64,000 bases of DNA from DATJOJ01 sp035507035 (GCA_035507035.1 DATJOJ010000007.1:62001-126000); one strand, 5' to 3'. Counted from the stretch's first letter, positions 1-9,200 are shown. Notes: a model not told the origin generated them from the letters alone. Program-made: numbers and translations.

Positions 1-403
1 TGACGAAGTCCTGCACGCAACCGCCGAAGACGGCGCCCAGCAGAATCCAGAGCGTTCCAGGCAGATAGCCAAGTTGTGCCGCCAGTACCGGCCCGACCAA
101 CGGCCCAGGGCCGGCGATCGCGGCAAAATGATGGCCAAAGACGACCCACTTATTGGTTGGAACGAAGTCGCGCCCGTTGTCGAGACGCTCGGCGGGTGTG
201 GCGCGGTGAGAATCGAGACCCAGCACCTTTGCCGCGACGAACTTACTGTAAAAGCGATACCCGAGCGAATACGTGCACACCGCCGCTAGCACCAGCCACA
301 TGGCGCTGATCTGCTCGCCACGATGGAGCGCGATCGTGCCGAGTGCCACAGCGCCCACGGCGCTGATCGCCACCCAAATCAAGATTCGTAAAATGCGCTT
401 CAT
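1..403 (-). CDS. cstA: Carbon starvation protein CstA family, N-terminal part (cut by window edge)
   Basis: The reverse strand is open from an ATG at 403 to the window edge and gives 134 residues. It starts MKRILRILIW and contains GRDFVPTNKWVVFGHHFAAI and then AGPGPLVGPVLAAQLGYLPG, which are hallmark N-terminal motifs of the CstA family of peptide/pyruvate transporters. Two hydrophobic helices precede the motif (residues about 5-25 and 32-50), and the visible part ends in WILLGAVFGGCVQDF. CstA proteins are inner-membrane carriers of about 600-700 residues for peptides or pyruvate taken up during carbon limitation; the substrate here is not known. The family call is firm; the rest of the gene lies outside the window. 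Confidence 0.9.
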   Translation of the reverse strand, partial: MKRILRILIWVAISAVGAVALGTIALHRGEQISAMWLVLAAVCTYSLGYRFYSKFVAAKVLGLDSHRATPAERLDNGRDFVPTNKWVVFGHHFAAIAGPGPLVGPVLAAQLGYLPGTLWILLGAVFGGCVQDFV

Positions 404-521
404 CTCTGGCTGGCGCCGACAGTGCGGCGCAAGCAATGCAAGCGATGATTATCCCAGTTTCCCGCAAATTGACAATGGCAGTGCGATGACAACCCGAGCC
501 AACCGCGCTTAGAATTGGAAG

Positions 522-950
522 ATGCGGAAGCGGGTCTTGGGGTGGACGCTAGCTCTTGCTGGGCTAACTTTTCTTGGCGGAACGCTATGGGCCAGTGATG
601 ACCCTGGCCCGACGGCTACTCTGAATTTTGTAATCGTCAAAGACTACAACGGCAAGCCAGTCCATAACGCGGCCGTGATTATGCATTCAGTCAGCGATAA
701 GGGCAAGCAGGAAAAGGGAGGGCTCGAGCTCAAGACGGACGAAGACGGCAAAGCCAGCTACGATGGCATTCCCTACGGCAAGTTGCGGGTTCAAGTCTTG
801 GCCAAAGGACTGCAAACCTATGGGCAGGATTACGAAGTTGACCAGCCCACAATGAGTATCACGATCAAGCTCAAGCGTCCCGAGGGTCAGTACTCGATCT
901 ACGAAGACCATCCCGAGGAAAAGAAAGACGTTCCAAAGCCGCCGCAGTAG
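522..950 (+). CDS. Secreted protein with carboxypeptidase-regulatory-like (Ig-fold) domain
   Basis: 142 residues. The N-terminus MRKRVLGWTLALAGLTFLGG followed by TLWAS is a typical Sec signal peptide. The mature part has the layout of a transthyretin/carboxypeptidase-regulatory domain: a strand VIVKDYNGKPVHNAAVIM, a KTDEDGKASYDGIPYGKLRV turn-and-strand, and a C-terminal tail rich in Lys, Pro and Glu (HPEEKKDVPKPP). Such domains are common as small periplasmic or surface beta-sandwiches in acidobacteria. No catalytic residues are visible and the function is unknown. It lies 26 bp before the EVE-domain gene on the same strand. Confidence 0.75.
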   Translation: MRKRVLGWTLALAGLTFLGGTLWASDDPGPTATLNFVIVKDYNGKPVHNAAVIMHSVSDKGKQEKGGLELKTDEDGKASYDGIPYGKLRVQVLAKGLQTYGQDYEVDQPTMSITIKLKRPEGQYSIYEDHPEEKKDVPKPPQ

Positions 951-976
951 CTTCAGCAACCGAACGAGGACAATTC

Positions 977-1357
977 ATGGACTACCTTCTCAAAACCGAG
1001 CCGTCCGAATATTCTTTTGCCGATTTACAACGGGATCAGACCACTATCTGGGACGGGGTCTCGAATCCGGTGGCTCTCAAGAACCTGCGCGGCATGAAAC
1101 CTGGCGAGCGATTGGTGATCTATGAAACTGGAGATCACAAAAGCGCGGTGGGGACGGCCACCGTTGTTACCGTTGATGACTCCGACCCCAAGAATCCAAA
1201 AGTGAAGATTAAAGTTGGCAAGAAGCTAGGCAAGCCCGTGACCCTGGCAGAGGTCAAGGCGAACAAAACATTTGCCGATTCTCCGCTGGTGCGCCAAGGC
1301 AGGTTGAGTGTTGTGCCGCTCAACCCTGCCCAATATGGCTTTTTGACCGGCGAGTGA
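977..1357 (+). CDS. EVE domain-containing protein
   Basis: 126 residues that form almost exactly one EVE (DUF55) domain, related to PUA/YTH folds and to human THYN1. Recognisable blocks are MDYLLKTEPSEYSFADLQRD at the N-terminus, TIWDGVSNPVALKNLRGM, GERLVIYETGDHKSAVGTA and the C-terminal SPLVRQGRLSVVPLNPAQY. EVE domains bind modified bases in RNA or DNA, so a role in RNA or modified-DNA recognition is likely, but the ligand is unknown. The SD-like AACGAGGA sits about 8 bases before the ATG. The protein is slightly shorter than the usual 135-150 residues and ends at the last predicted strand. Confidence 0.9.
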   Translation: MDYLLKTEPSEYSFADLQRDQTTIWDGVSNPVALKNLRGMKPGERLVIYETGDHKSAVGTATVVTVDDSDPKNPKVKIKVGKKLGKPVTLAEVKANKTFADSPLVRQGRLSVVPLNPAQYGFLTGE

Positions 1358-1482
1358 ACTCTTGTCATTGAGAACTATTTGCTTTTCAAGCACTTCTAGC
1401 TGTTCATGGTTTCGGTCCGATTGTTTACAATGATGTTTCCTGAATCGATAGTCGACTTCCAGGACTAGAGCCAAAGCATAAT

Positions 1483-3840
1483 TTGAACCAAGTCGATCCA
1501 ACCCGCAATTGCAGGGATACAGAATCGTGCGTGTACTGGCGTGTGGAAGGCAGTCTGCTGGAGCTGACTACCGTCCGCCCCATCGCATTTTTTACCTGGA
1601 ATTCGCAGACCTTCGCCGAGCGCTGGGTGCGGCGCGGGTTGGTCTTCTTAATGGCCTTGCTTCGCCCCTTCCTATATGCGCTAAATCGGATATTTGCTAC
1701 GCGCGTCGTGCACAGCGTGCTGCGGCACGTGAGCCGCGACCGGCTCGACCTGCTGGGCGATGAATACTTCCAGTACGAATTAAAGCCAAAGCTGAAGCCC
1801 GAAGGCGTCAGTCAGCTCAAAGCCTTAATCGCCAGCGGCAAGGAATTGGTGCTGGTCAGCCAAGGGCTGGAACATGTAATGCGTCCGCTGGCTCACTTTC
1901 TCGGTGTGAATTGGCTAGTGGCCAACCGGCTGGAATTTCGCGACGGTATGGCGACTGGGCGTTTGCTGGATCCGGTAGTGCGGCCGCGCGGAATTTTTGC
2001 CCGCATCACCGGCGCAGGCCCTGACGGGAGCAGAACCGCGGAACAACTCATTCACGATCTTGGATGGTCCAGCGCTGATGTGCTCGAGTCGGCGGTGATT
2101 CCGGCAGCGCGAGAAGTGCAAATTATCGACCGCCCGTTGGTGACTTTTACCGACGTTCGTCCGCCACAACCGCTTTCAGTGCGAAATGCGCTGGCCGGAA
2201 AGAACGTTTTGTTAATCGGCGTTACCGGATTCATTGGCAAGGTGTGGCTGGCCAATACGTTGATGGATCTGCCCGAGATCGGGCGAATCTACGTTTTGAT
2301 TCGCCGGCAAAAGTCGGTTTCGGCCGCGCGTCGTTTCGAAAAGATGGTGGAAGACTCGCCAGTTTTTGATCCTCTGTACTCGCGCTACGGAGCTGGGCTG
2401 GCGAAATTTCTCGCGGCCCACGTGGAAGTCATCGAAGGTGACGTGACCCGGCCAGAGTTGGGACTCGCACCGGAGGTCGCCATTTCGCTTCATCGGCAGC
2501 TCGATCTCATCATCAACAGCTCAGGGCTAACCGATTTCAATCCCGACCTGCGCGACGCGCTCGCGGCCAACATAGATGCTCCCGTGAATGTCGTGAACTT
2601 CTTGCGCAAATCGGATCATGCCGGTTTGTTGCATCTTTCCACCTGCTATGTGGCAGGGGCACGGGACGGCAGAGTCAACGAGAAACTTCGGCCAAACTAT
2701 ACCCCCGCAGGCATCGCGGATTTTGACGCCGAGCGCGAATGGCGGTCCCTACCAGATTTCATCAAGCAAGCGGAAGCCAAGGCCGAGGGTCCAGAAGTCA
2801 CCGCTGAGCTTCGGCAGCAGGCGATGCAACGGGAGCACGCCGCCAAAGATTTGCATGGCGCAGCTCTGGAGAATCAAATTCGTAAAAACCGGGTGCGTTG
2901 GCTACGGCAACATTTGACCGAAGCCGGATCCAAACGGGCTCGCGAATTGGGCTGGCCCAATACCTACACGTATTCGAAAGGGCTCGCCGAATCGCTAATT
3001 GCTAAACTGGGCGCGGGTTTGCCGATCGCCATTGTGCGCCCGGCTATCGTCGAGACTTCCGTCAGAAAGCCGTTTCGTGGATGGAACGAGGGCATAAACA
3101 CTTCGGCTTCGCTCTCTTACCTCTTGGGAACATATTTCCGCCAGCTTCCCACCAACGAGCGTAAGCGGCTCGACATCATTCCGGTCGATCACGTCTGTGC
3201 CGGCATGACTTTGATCGCGGCGGCGATCATCGAGCGGCGAAACGATTCCGTCTATCAGTTGGCGACCTCGGTCACCAATCCATGCGACATGCGGCGGTCG
3301 ATCGAACTCACCTCACTGGCGCATCGCAAGCATTACCGCGCACAGGAGGGCCTGGAAGGCTGGCTGCGCTTACGCTTTGACGCGATTCCGGTTTCGAAGG
3401 AACGCTATCAGCTTATGTCGGCGCCTGCGCAACGCGCGATCGTGCAATCGATTCAACGAATCATGTCGACGTTGCCGCTCAAGAAGACGCCATTGGCGCG
3501 AACCGAACGAAACCTGGAAAAAGTGGAAAAGCTCATTGAGCTTTTTGAGCCGTTCATTCTGCTGAACGAGCATGATTTCATTGCCGACAACGTGGAAAAG
3601 CTGTCGGAGGCGCTAGTGCCGGAAGAACGCGCTGAGTTTGGCTATGAGACTCGATCTATCGACTGGTGGGAATTCTGGATCAACATTCACGTGCCAGCGT
3701 TACGTCGCTGGACCTATCCCTTAATCGAGGGGCGTCCGCTCGAAGCACGTCCACCGCGCAACCTGCAACTTGCCCCGGCTGAACTCGAAGACGCCGCCCT
3801 CAAGACCGGCACAAATGGAGCATCGTGGCGATATTCCTGA
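1483..3840 (+). CDS. Fatty acyl-CoA/ACP reductase with degenerate HAD-like N-terminal domain
   Basis: 785 residues. Residues 1 to about 215 resemble a HAD-IB phosphatase-like domain, and residues about 238-620 are a male-sterility/thioester-reductase-type NAD(P)-binding domain. The nucleotide loop is GVTGFIG at 246-252 and the catalytic YxxxK is Y495/K499 in NTYTYSKG. The family reduces acyl thioesters to aldehydes or alcohols with NADPH. The HAD motif I that should read DxDGT reads WRVEGS, so the catalytic aspartates are absent and the domain is probably inactive. The start is a TTG; an in-frame GTG 45 bp later is an alternative. It overlaps the next gene by 16 bp and opens the eleven-gene operon. 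Confidence 0.85.
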   Translation: MNQVDPTRNCRDTESCVYWRVEGSLLELTTVRPIAFFTWNSQTFAERWVRRGLVFLMALLRPFLYALNRIFATRVVHSVLRHVSRDRLDLLGDEYFQYELKPKLKPEGVSQLKALIASGKELVLVSQGLEHVMRPLAHFLGVNWLVANRLEFRDGMATGRLLDPVVRPRGIFARITGAGPDGSRTAEQLIHDLGWSSADVLESAVIPAAREVQIIDRPLVTFTDVRPPQPLSVRNALAGKNVLLIGVTGFIGKVWLANTLMDLPEIGRIYVLIRRQKSVSAARRFEKMVEDSPVFDPLYSRYGAGLAKFLAAHVEVIEGDVTRPELGLAPEVAISLHRQLDLIINSSGLTDFNPDLRDALAANIDAPVNVVNFLRKSDHAGLLHLSTCYVAGARDGRVNEKLRPNYTPAGIADFDAEREWRSLPDFIKQAEAKAEGPEVTAELRQQAMQREHAAKDLHGAALENQIRKNRVRWLRQHLTEAGSKRARELGWPNTYTYSKGLAESLIAKLGAGLPIAIVRPAIVETSVRKPFRGWNEGINTSASLSYLLGTYFRQLPTNERKRLDIIPVDHVCAGMTLIAAAIIERRNDSVYQLATSVTNPCDMRRSIELTSLAHRKHYRAQEGLEGWLRLRFDAIPVSKERYQLMSAPAQRAIVQSIQRIMSTLPLKKTPLARTERNLEKVEKLIELFEPFILLNEHDFIADNVEKLSEALVPEERAEFGYETRSIDWWEFWINIHVPALRRWTYPLIEGRPLEARPPRNLQLAPAELEDAALKTGTNGASWRYS

Positions 3841-4958
3841 CTGGTTCCACCGGCTACATCGGCGCGCACGTTGCCGCCAACTTGCTGCAAGACCATGGCG
3901 CTTCCCTGAATCTGCTGATTCGTGCTCGCGACCCGCACGAAGCGGAATTGCGCCTTTGGCATGCGCTGCAGTTGCACATGGATTTTCCGCTTTTTTATGA
4001 GCACCTGCAGACGCGGGTTCGAATTTTTCGCGGCGATCTGACCAGCGAACAATTCGGTTTGGCACGCGACGATTATGATCGCCTGATTCACACCACTGAT
4101 TCCGTCATTCACTGCGCGGCGTCCCTGAACCGAAAATCCGAGAAGAGCTGTTTGAACGTGAACCTGCGCGGCACGCTGGAAGTCCTGCAACTGGGCATGC
4201 GCGTTCATCACTATCACGGGCTGCACCGCTTCAGCCACGTGAGCACGGTTGCGGTGGCGGGTAAACGGCAAAACGAAGTCGTCATGGAGGATCGTTCGAT
4301 CGATTGGGATCGCTCGGATTACGATCCTTATGCCCGAACCAAAAAGTTCTGCGAGCACATGATCCGGCATCTTCTGCCGGAAGTGCCCATCACCATTTTT
4401 CGTCCAAGCATCGTTCTTGGCGACAGCCGCCGAGCCGAAACCACGCAGTTCGACATGGTGCGGGCGTTTGTTTTTCTTGCCGGATTGCCGGCGCTGCCCT
4501 TCCGGCCCAGCGATCAGGTGGACATTGTGAATGTGGATTTCGTGGCCGACGCCATCGCGACGCTGCATCAAAAGTCGGAAACTCAATACGACACCTATCA
4601 TCTTTCTTCCGGAACCGATTCTCAGACGTTTCGCGAACTAACCGAAGCGCTGGCAGCATCGCAGCAGAAGCGCGCACCGGTATTCGTGCCCACGCTCGAA
4701 AAGCCGTTCACGGGATCGGTGAACTTCCTGGCGAACCGCAAAGGTGGCATCGCGCGCGGAGCTGCGCTGATGAAGGTGTTCATGCCCTATTTGGTCTGGA
4801 ATACGGTCTTCGACAACACGCGAGTGACGACTGAGCTGGGCCGCAAGCCCGTGCCATTTTCCAAATACAGCTTTCCTCTCCTGAAGTTCAGCCGCGAAGG
4901 AAACTTCACTTATCGCTATCAGGACTGGCCGGCCAAGGCTGGAGGTTCCGCGGCATGA
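3825..4958 (+). CDS. SDR-family thioester reductase / NAD-dependent epimerase-like protein
   Basis: 377 residues with an extended short-chain dehydrogenase fold. The N-terminal nucleotide loop is GSTGYIG (residues 7-13). The block VIHCAASLNRK follows the usual Rossmann layout, and the catalytic pair is in YARTKKFCE (YxxxK). FRPSIVLGDSR matches the NAD_binding_4 substrate-side motif. It is shorter than the upstream reductase and has no extra domain. The GTG start lies within the last 16 bp of the upstream gene, indicating translational coupling. It may carry out a second reduction, for example of a keto or aldehyde intermediate in the same lipid pathway; the substrate is not known. Confidence 0.85.
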   Translation: MAIFLTGSTGYIGAHVAANLLQDHGASLNLLIRARDPHEAELRLWHALQLHMDFPLFYEHLQTRVRIFRGDLTSEQFGLARDDYDRLIHTTDSVIHCAASLNRKSEKSCLNVNLRGTLEVLQLGMRVHHYHGLHRFSHVSTVAVAGKRQNEVVMEDRSIDWDRSDYDPYARTKKFCEHMIRHLLPEVPITIFRPSIVLGDSRRAETTQFDMVRAFVFLAGLPALPFRPSDQVDIVNVDFVADAIATLHQKSETQYDTYHLSSGTDSQTFRELTEALAASQQKRAPVFVPTLEKPFTGSVNFLANRKGGIARGAALMKVFMPYLVWNTVFDNTRVTTELGRKPVPFSKYSFPLLKFSREGNFTYRYQDWPAKAGGSAA

Positions 4959-6364
4959 TGGACTTCCTGCTCGAGGCCTGGGTGAGCGCCTCGATCGAGA
5001 AATCAAAAGTGGCATGGATCCTGGGCCGAGGCCAACCCTGGCGGCGAGGGGAAAGGCTGAAGCTCCTGTTTGCGGGATATAACGGCACGCGCAACATGGG
5101 GTCCGATGCGCGGGTCGAGGAGATGCTGCGGCAGATTCGCCACATCCTCGGTGCAGACAGGGCCGACCTTAGCGTGATGACCCAGAACTTCAAGTTTTCC
5201 CAAGGCTATTTTGAGGGCACGCGGCAAGTGCATTTGCCCGACATCTTTCCGCCGTTCCTGGCTGACGAGGTGCCGCGACACCATGGCGTGGTGGCGTGCG
5301 AAGGGTCGATGTTCAAAAGCAAGTTCGCCAACGCCCTGACCACGATGATGATCGGATCGCTTGGAATCGCAGCCGCGGAGAACAAATTGTCTGTTGGCTA
5401 TGGCGCGGAAGCCGGACATATGGATCCGTTGATCCGCAAGATGTGCGCGCGCTTTTGCAAGAACTCTCTGATCATCACGCGCAATGAAGAATCCCGCACC
5501 CTGCTCCGCGATCTGGGCGTGCCGACGGAATTGGGAACCGACACGGCCTGGACCTTCGAACCGCATCCTGCCGAGTACGGGCAGAAGACTTTGCGCCACA
5601 TTGGATGGGACGGAAAAACTCCTGTTCTGGTGGTGTGCCCGATCAATCCTTTTGAGTGGCCGGTCAGAGCATCGGTAGCCAAGTTCGTCGCGCACGGTGT
5701 AACCGGAGCTTACAACGACAGTCACTATCGTTCGGTCTATTTTCATAATTCCGGACCGGATGCGCAGCGGGCCTACGATTATTATCTGACTGCCATCGCG
5801 AATGCAGTCGATGCCTTCCGCAAGCGGCGGAATGTGTTCGTCATCCTGGTAGCCACCGAGCGATTGGATGCGCGTCCGGCGAACCGCATTTCGGAGAAGC
5901 TCGGCGGCGTGCCGGTGTTGACTTCCGAGGAGTACAACATTTATGAGCTAGTCAGCATTCTTCGTTCTTGCCACATGATGGCATCGTCCCGTTATCACGG
6001 CATCGTGACTTCGATGCCGGGGCTCGTGCCGTCGGCGGGCATTACTATGGACGAGCGCATTCGCAACCTCATGCGCGAACGTGGACATCAGGATTTACTG
6101 ATGAATGTCGACGACGTGGACCTGGAACCCAAGCTGCTCTCGGCTTTGGAGAAACTGGCCGGCGATGGCGAGCGCATCGCCGACGGAATCGCGCGGACTG
6201 TGGTGCGGAATTTGAAAGTGATGGCCCAGATGGGCGTCTATTTCGAAGAAGAAGTCCGGCGGCGCTATCCGGATTTCCCGACGCGCACCGGCGAATGGTC
6301 GTGGGAAGATTATTTGCCGCCGATGAGTCACGGCTTGCACAGCCTGATCGAGGCTAACAGTTAG
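4955..6364 (+). CDS. Polysaccharide pyruvyl transferase family protein
   Basis: 469 residues. The N-terminal LLFAGYNGTRNMGSDARVEE is the glycine-rich start typical of the PS_pyruv_trans (CsaB/WcaK-like) fold. The C-terminal half contains SRYHGIVTSMPG, the conserved SxRxHG motif of that family. Members transfer pyruvate from PEP to sugars of envelope polymers as ketals, although distant members have unknown acceptors. Its ATG overlaps the previous stop by 4 bp (ATGA), and the next gene starts 8 bp after its stop. Its place inside a lipid operon suggests an acceptor that is a lipid head group or glycan, which is an inference only. Confidence 0.85.
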   Translation: MMDFLLEAWVSASIEKSKVAWILGRGQPWRRGERLKLLFAGYNGTRNMGSDARVEEMLRQIRHILGADRADLSVMTQNFKFSQGYFEGTRQVHLPDIFPPFLADEVPRHHGVVACEGSMFKSKFANALTTMMIGSLGIAAAENKLSVGYGAEAGHMDPLIRKMCARFCKNSLIITRNEESRTLLRDLGVPTELGTDTAWTFEPHPAEYGQKTLRHIGWDGKTPVLVVCPINPFEWPVRASVAKFVAHGVTGAYNDSHYRSVYFHNSGPDAQRAYDYYLTAIANAVDAFRKRRNVFVILVATERLDARPANRISEKLGGVPVLTSEEYNIYELVSILRSCHMMASSRYHGIVTSMPGLVPSAGITMDERIRNLMRERGHQDLLMNVDDVDLEPKLLSALEKLAGDGERIADGIARTVVRNLKVMAQMGVYFEEEVRRRYPDFPTRTGEWSWEDYLPPMSHGLHSLIEANS

Positions 6365-6372
6365 CCTATTAC

Positions 6373-8064
6373 ATGAGTTTTCTCGACGACATTTTCGCGC
6401 GGCTGGAAGAGGTGGCTGATGAGACTGTTCTTTTGGAGCTACATGACCAGGAAGCAGGCGAGGCAAATTGGGGACTGATGGGGCGTGGCTTGTTACGGCA
6501 AATCGCGCAGGCTCGGCGTTTTCTAGCAACGCAGAATCTGAACAAAGGAAGTAGGGTCGCGCTATTAGCGCCCAACAGCGTTGATTGGGCTGCCATCGAT
6601 CTCGCCCTCATGGCCGAGGGTCTGATCGTCGTTCCGCTCTATGCTCGCCAGGCACCGGCGGAACTCGTGGCCATGATGAAAGACTGCTCTCCTCGGCTGA
6701 TCGTCTGTGGCGATGCCGGTTTGCGGGATGGAATCAAGCAGAATTGGCCAGAGGCCCCGCCGCAGGTTTTGTTCGAGGAAGTTTTCGGCACCCGGGAGGA
6801 TGGTCCCCAACCTGACCTCGTAAGCGACGCTAGGCAAAGAGTGGGCGACTCAATGAATGGCTCCGATCCAGTCACTATCATTTACACATCCGGAACATCC
6901 GGCGAAGCCAAGGGTGTGATCCTCACCGCCGAAAATGTCGCTCACATGCTCAGCTGCACCTCGGCGCGGCTCGACTCGCTAATGGACAAGCGTTCCGGTC
7001 CAGATCAGGTTTTTCATTACCTGCCCTTCTGTTTTGCCGGATCGTGGATCATGTTGCTGACCTGCCTGCTGCGCGGCTCGCAGCTCACCTTGAATACCGA
7101 TCTCACGAAACTTGCAGCCGATATGCGAAGGGCTTCTCCGAACTACTTCCTGAACGTTCCCCAATTGCTCGAACGCATGCGGAAAGCGGTCGATGAACAA
7201 TTGTGGAAGACCGGCGGCCTCATCCTCGGCATTTACTCTCGTGCTAAGAACGCGTGGATGCGAAAGCAAGAGGGCAAGGCGAACTTTGGCGATGCGATGT
7301 GGCTTGGATTGGCTAAGGCCTTAGTCTTCCCGGCCATCCGAAGGAAGATGATTGGCGGTAATCTGAAAGCGTTAATTTGCGGTTCCGCGCCGCTCAATGT
7401 TGAGACGCAACTTTTCTTCATGATGCTCGGAATTCCGGTTCTGCAGGTTTACGGCCTGACTGAAACCACCGCAATCTGTACCATGGACGATCCAAAACAT
7501 GTCGACGCTGGCCGGGTCGGCCCTGCCATCAGCGGCATTGAAATGAAGCTGTGCGAGAACGACGAGATCATTGTTCGCGGACCGAATATTTTTCCCGGCT
7601 ACTGGAACCGTCCGGAAGAAACTGCCAAGGTCTTGCGGCATGGCTGGTTTCATACCGGCGATCAAGGGGAAGTGAACGCCTTCGGAAACTGGCGAATTAT
7701 CGGACGTATTAAAAACTTGGTGATTCTCAGCTCCGGGCACAATGTCGCGCCCGAGCCGATAGAAGATGATCTCCTGCGCCATTTGGCGGGAGCGCAGCAA
7801 GTGGTTTTGATTGGAAACGGCCGGGGATATTTGTCAGCAATTTTGACCGGAGACCTGAGTGCAGCTGTGGTCCAGGCGGCGATCGACGCGGTGAATCCTG
7901 GCTTACCGCATTACAAGCAGATTCGCGCCTTTCATATCCACGCTGAGCCGTTTTCCATTGAAAATGGTCTACTAACCGCGAACGGAAAGTTGAAGCGCGA
8001 TTTGATCGCGAGCCGGCTGAGCCAGGAAATCGAAGACTTGTACCGAGTGAAGCAAGCAGTATGA
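6373..8064 (+). CDS. AMP-binding long-chain acyl-CoA/ACP ligase
   Basis: 563 residues, an ANL-superfamily adenylate-forming enzyme. The phosphate loop is TIIYTSGTSGEAKGV, the adenine motif is YGLTETTAICT, and the hinge/ribose motif is GWFHTGDQGEVN followed by GRIKNLVILSSGHN. The last part includes the expected catalytic Lys region NGKLKRD. Such enzymes activate fatty acids with ATP and load them on CoA or on a carrier protein. With an acyl carrier protein two genes downstream, loading of that carrier is plausible. The gene ends in an ATGA overlap with the enoyl-CoA hydratase gene. Confidence 0.9.
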   Translation: MSFLDDIFARLEEVADETVLLELHDQEAGEANWGLMGRGLLRQIAQARRFLATQNLNKGSRVALLAPNSVDWAAIDLALMAEGLIVVPLYARQAPAELVAMMKDCSPRLIVCGDAGLRDGIKQNWPEAPPQVLFEEVFGTREDGPQPDLVSDARQRVGDSMNGSDPVTIIYTSGTSGEAKGVILTAENVAHMLSCTSARLDSLMDKRSGPDQVFHYLPFCFAGSWIMLLTCLLRGSQLTLNTDLTKLAADMRRASPNYFLNVPQLLERMRKAVDEQLWKTGGLILGIYSRAKNAWMRKQEGKANFGDAMWLGLAKALVFPAIRRKMIGGNLKALICGSAPLNVETQLFFMMLGIPVLQVYGLTETTAICTMDDPKHVDAGRVGPAISGIEMKLCENDEIIVRGPNIFPGYWNRPEETAKVLRHGWFHTGDQGEVNAFGNWRIIGRIKNLVILSSGHNVAPEPIEDDLLRHLAGAQQVVLIGNGRGYLSAILTGDLSAAVVQAAIDAVNPGLPHYKQIRAFHIHAEPFSIENGLLTANGKLKRDLIASRLSQEIEDLYRVKQAV

Positions 8065-8927
8065 ACAGCAAAACTTTGCTCTCTCATCCCGAAGGTAGTG
8101 AGGGATCCGCTGCTGCGGACACGATGAACCAGTTCACAGGCAAAACTCTTTCGTGGGAGCTGTCGAACGGCGTTATCGAGCTGGCGCTGCATCGCGATCC
8201 CTGCAACGAGATCGGCTCAGCCACGTTGTCGGATCTCGAGCAATTTGTCGATGCGCTGCGGGGTTTGGAGGGTCAGGCCCATGCACTCATTATTTACAGC
8301 CAGCTCCCATGCGGGTTCTGCGCAGGCGCCGATTTGCGGGAGCTCTATCGCCGATCGCAAGAGATGGCACGGACCGAGGCGGCAAGAGGGGTACGCGAGT
8401 ATCTCGAGCGGATTCATCGGGTGTTGAATGCGATCGATGCGTGCCCCCTAACCACCATCGCAGCGGTGCACGGCGTATGCTTCGGCGGTGGACTTGAGCT
8501 GGCATTGGTCAGCGATTTGATTATTGCCGACAAGATGGCGCGTTTTTGTTTTCCCGAGTTGCGATTAGGGTTGATTCCCGGGTTCGGTGGAATTCCGCGT
8601 CTGAAGCGGGATTTAGGGAATGCGGTCGTCCGGGACTTGCTGCTCACGGGCCGAAGTTTCAACGCCACCAAAATGCAGCAGGCGGGGCTCGTTAGCCAAC
8701 TTGTAGGAGAAGGCGAGGCGCTCGGAGCTGCACGTGCAACGGCGGCGCAGTTGGCGAAATTCGATCGCGACACCGTTGCAGCGGCAAAGAAATTTATCAA
8801 GCCGATTCCCTACAGTGAACTGCTGCACGAAATCGATATCTTTTGTGAGCTGTTTATGCGCCCGGCGGTGGAAGCGGGATTGCGAAAATTTGTGGAGAGC
8901 ACGGATGCGCAGCCGTACCTGCCGTGA
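8061..8927 (+). CDS. Enoyl-CoA hydratase/isomerase family protein
   Basis: 288 residues, crotonase fold. The oxyanion-hole blocks are CAGADLREL and HGVCFGGGLELAL. Both candidate catalytic glutamates are kept, in GGLELA and FPELRLGLIPG, so hydratase activity is possible. Members hydrate 2-enoyl thioesters or isomerise double bonds. The called ATG overlaps the upstream stop (ATGA). The first 21 residues are encoded across a REP-like sequence (8084-8108) and do not belong to the fold, so an ATG at 8124 (MNQFTGK) is an equally good start. Neither start has a strong ribosome binding site. Confidence 0.88.
   Translation: MNSKTLLSHPEGSEGSAAADTMNQFTGKTLSWELSNGVIELALHRDPCNEIGSATLSDLEQFVDALRGLEGQAHALIIYSQLPCGFCAGADLRELYRRSQEMARTEAARGVREYLERIHRVLNAIDACPLTTIAAVHGVCFGGGLELALVSDLIIADKMARFCFPELRLGLIPGFGGIPRLKRDLGNAVVRDLLLTGRSFNATKMQQAGLVSQLVGEGEALGAARATAAQLAKFDRDTVAAAKKFIKPIPYSELLHEIDIFCELFMRPAVEAGLRKFVESTDAQPYLP
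8084..8108. repeat. REP-like repeat inside the enoyl-CoA hydratase gene start
   Basis: The sequence TCATCCCGAAGGTAGTGAGG plus GATCC matches the degenerate core of the dispersed repeat family (compare 48209-48231). It lies between the two candidate start codons of the enoyl-CoA hydratase gene, and its translation contributes SHPEGSEGSAA. Confidence 0.55.
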
Positions 8928-8957
8928 ACATCTGTCAGCGATAAGTTAAATTAGGTC

Positions 8958-9200
8958 ATGCCTACTTCTGAGCAAACGCTGGATGAGATTCTGAGCCTGG
9001 CTTCGGCCCAGTTCAAAGTGCCGCGCGACAAGCTGACTCCCGATGACGATTTTTTCAAGACACTTGGCATCAACAGTCTGCAGGCGCTCGATCTGCTGAC
9101 CAAGCTGGAGAATCACTTCGGCATTGAATTGCCGGACTATGAATTGCAGGGAGTCTCCGATTTCCGCACGCTGGCTGGCAAAATTCAGGCCAGGTTGTAA
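8958..9200 (+). CDS. Acyl carrier protein
   Basis: 80 residues, acidic and helical, with one phosphopantetheine attachment site. The motif is LGINSLQALDLL, with Ser40 as the attachment residue; the usual DSL is replaced by NSL. It is the size of a free-standing type II carrier. It lies 30 bp after the hydratase gene and 79 bp before the second ligase gene, so it is likely the shared tether for the acyl chains handled by the ligases and reductases of the operon. It is not the housekeeping AcpP, whose motif is normally GADSLDTVEL. Confidence 0.9.
   Translation: MPTSEQTLDEILSLASAQFKVPRDKLTPDDDFFKTLGINSLQALDLLTKLENHFGIELPDYELQGVSDFRTLAGKIQARL

Noticed and set aside
3714..4601. Minus-strand open frame of 295 codons across the second reductase gene
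   Set aside because: The plus strand has clear SDR motifs (GSTGYIG, YARTKK) across the same region, and the reverse frame is a shadow.
5003..5746. Minus-strand open frame of 247 codons opposite the pyruvyl-transferase-like gene
   Set aside because: No motif was found, and the opposite strand has a complete family signature.
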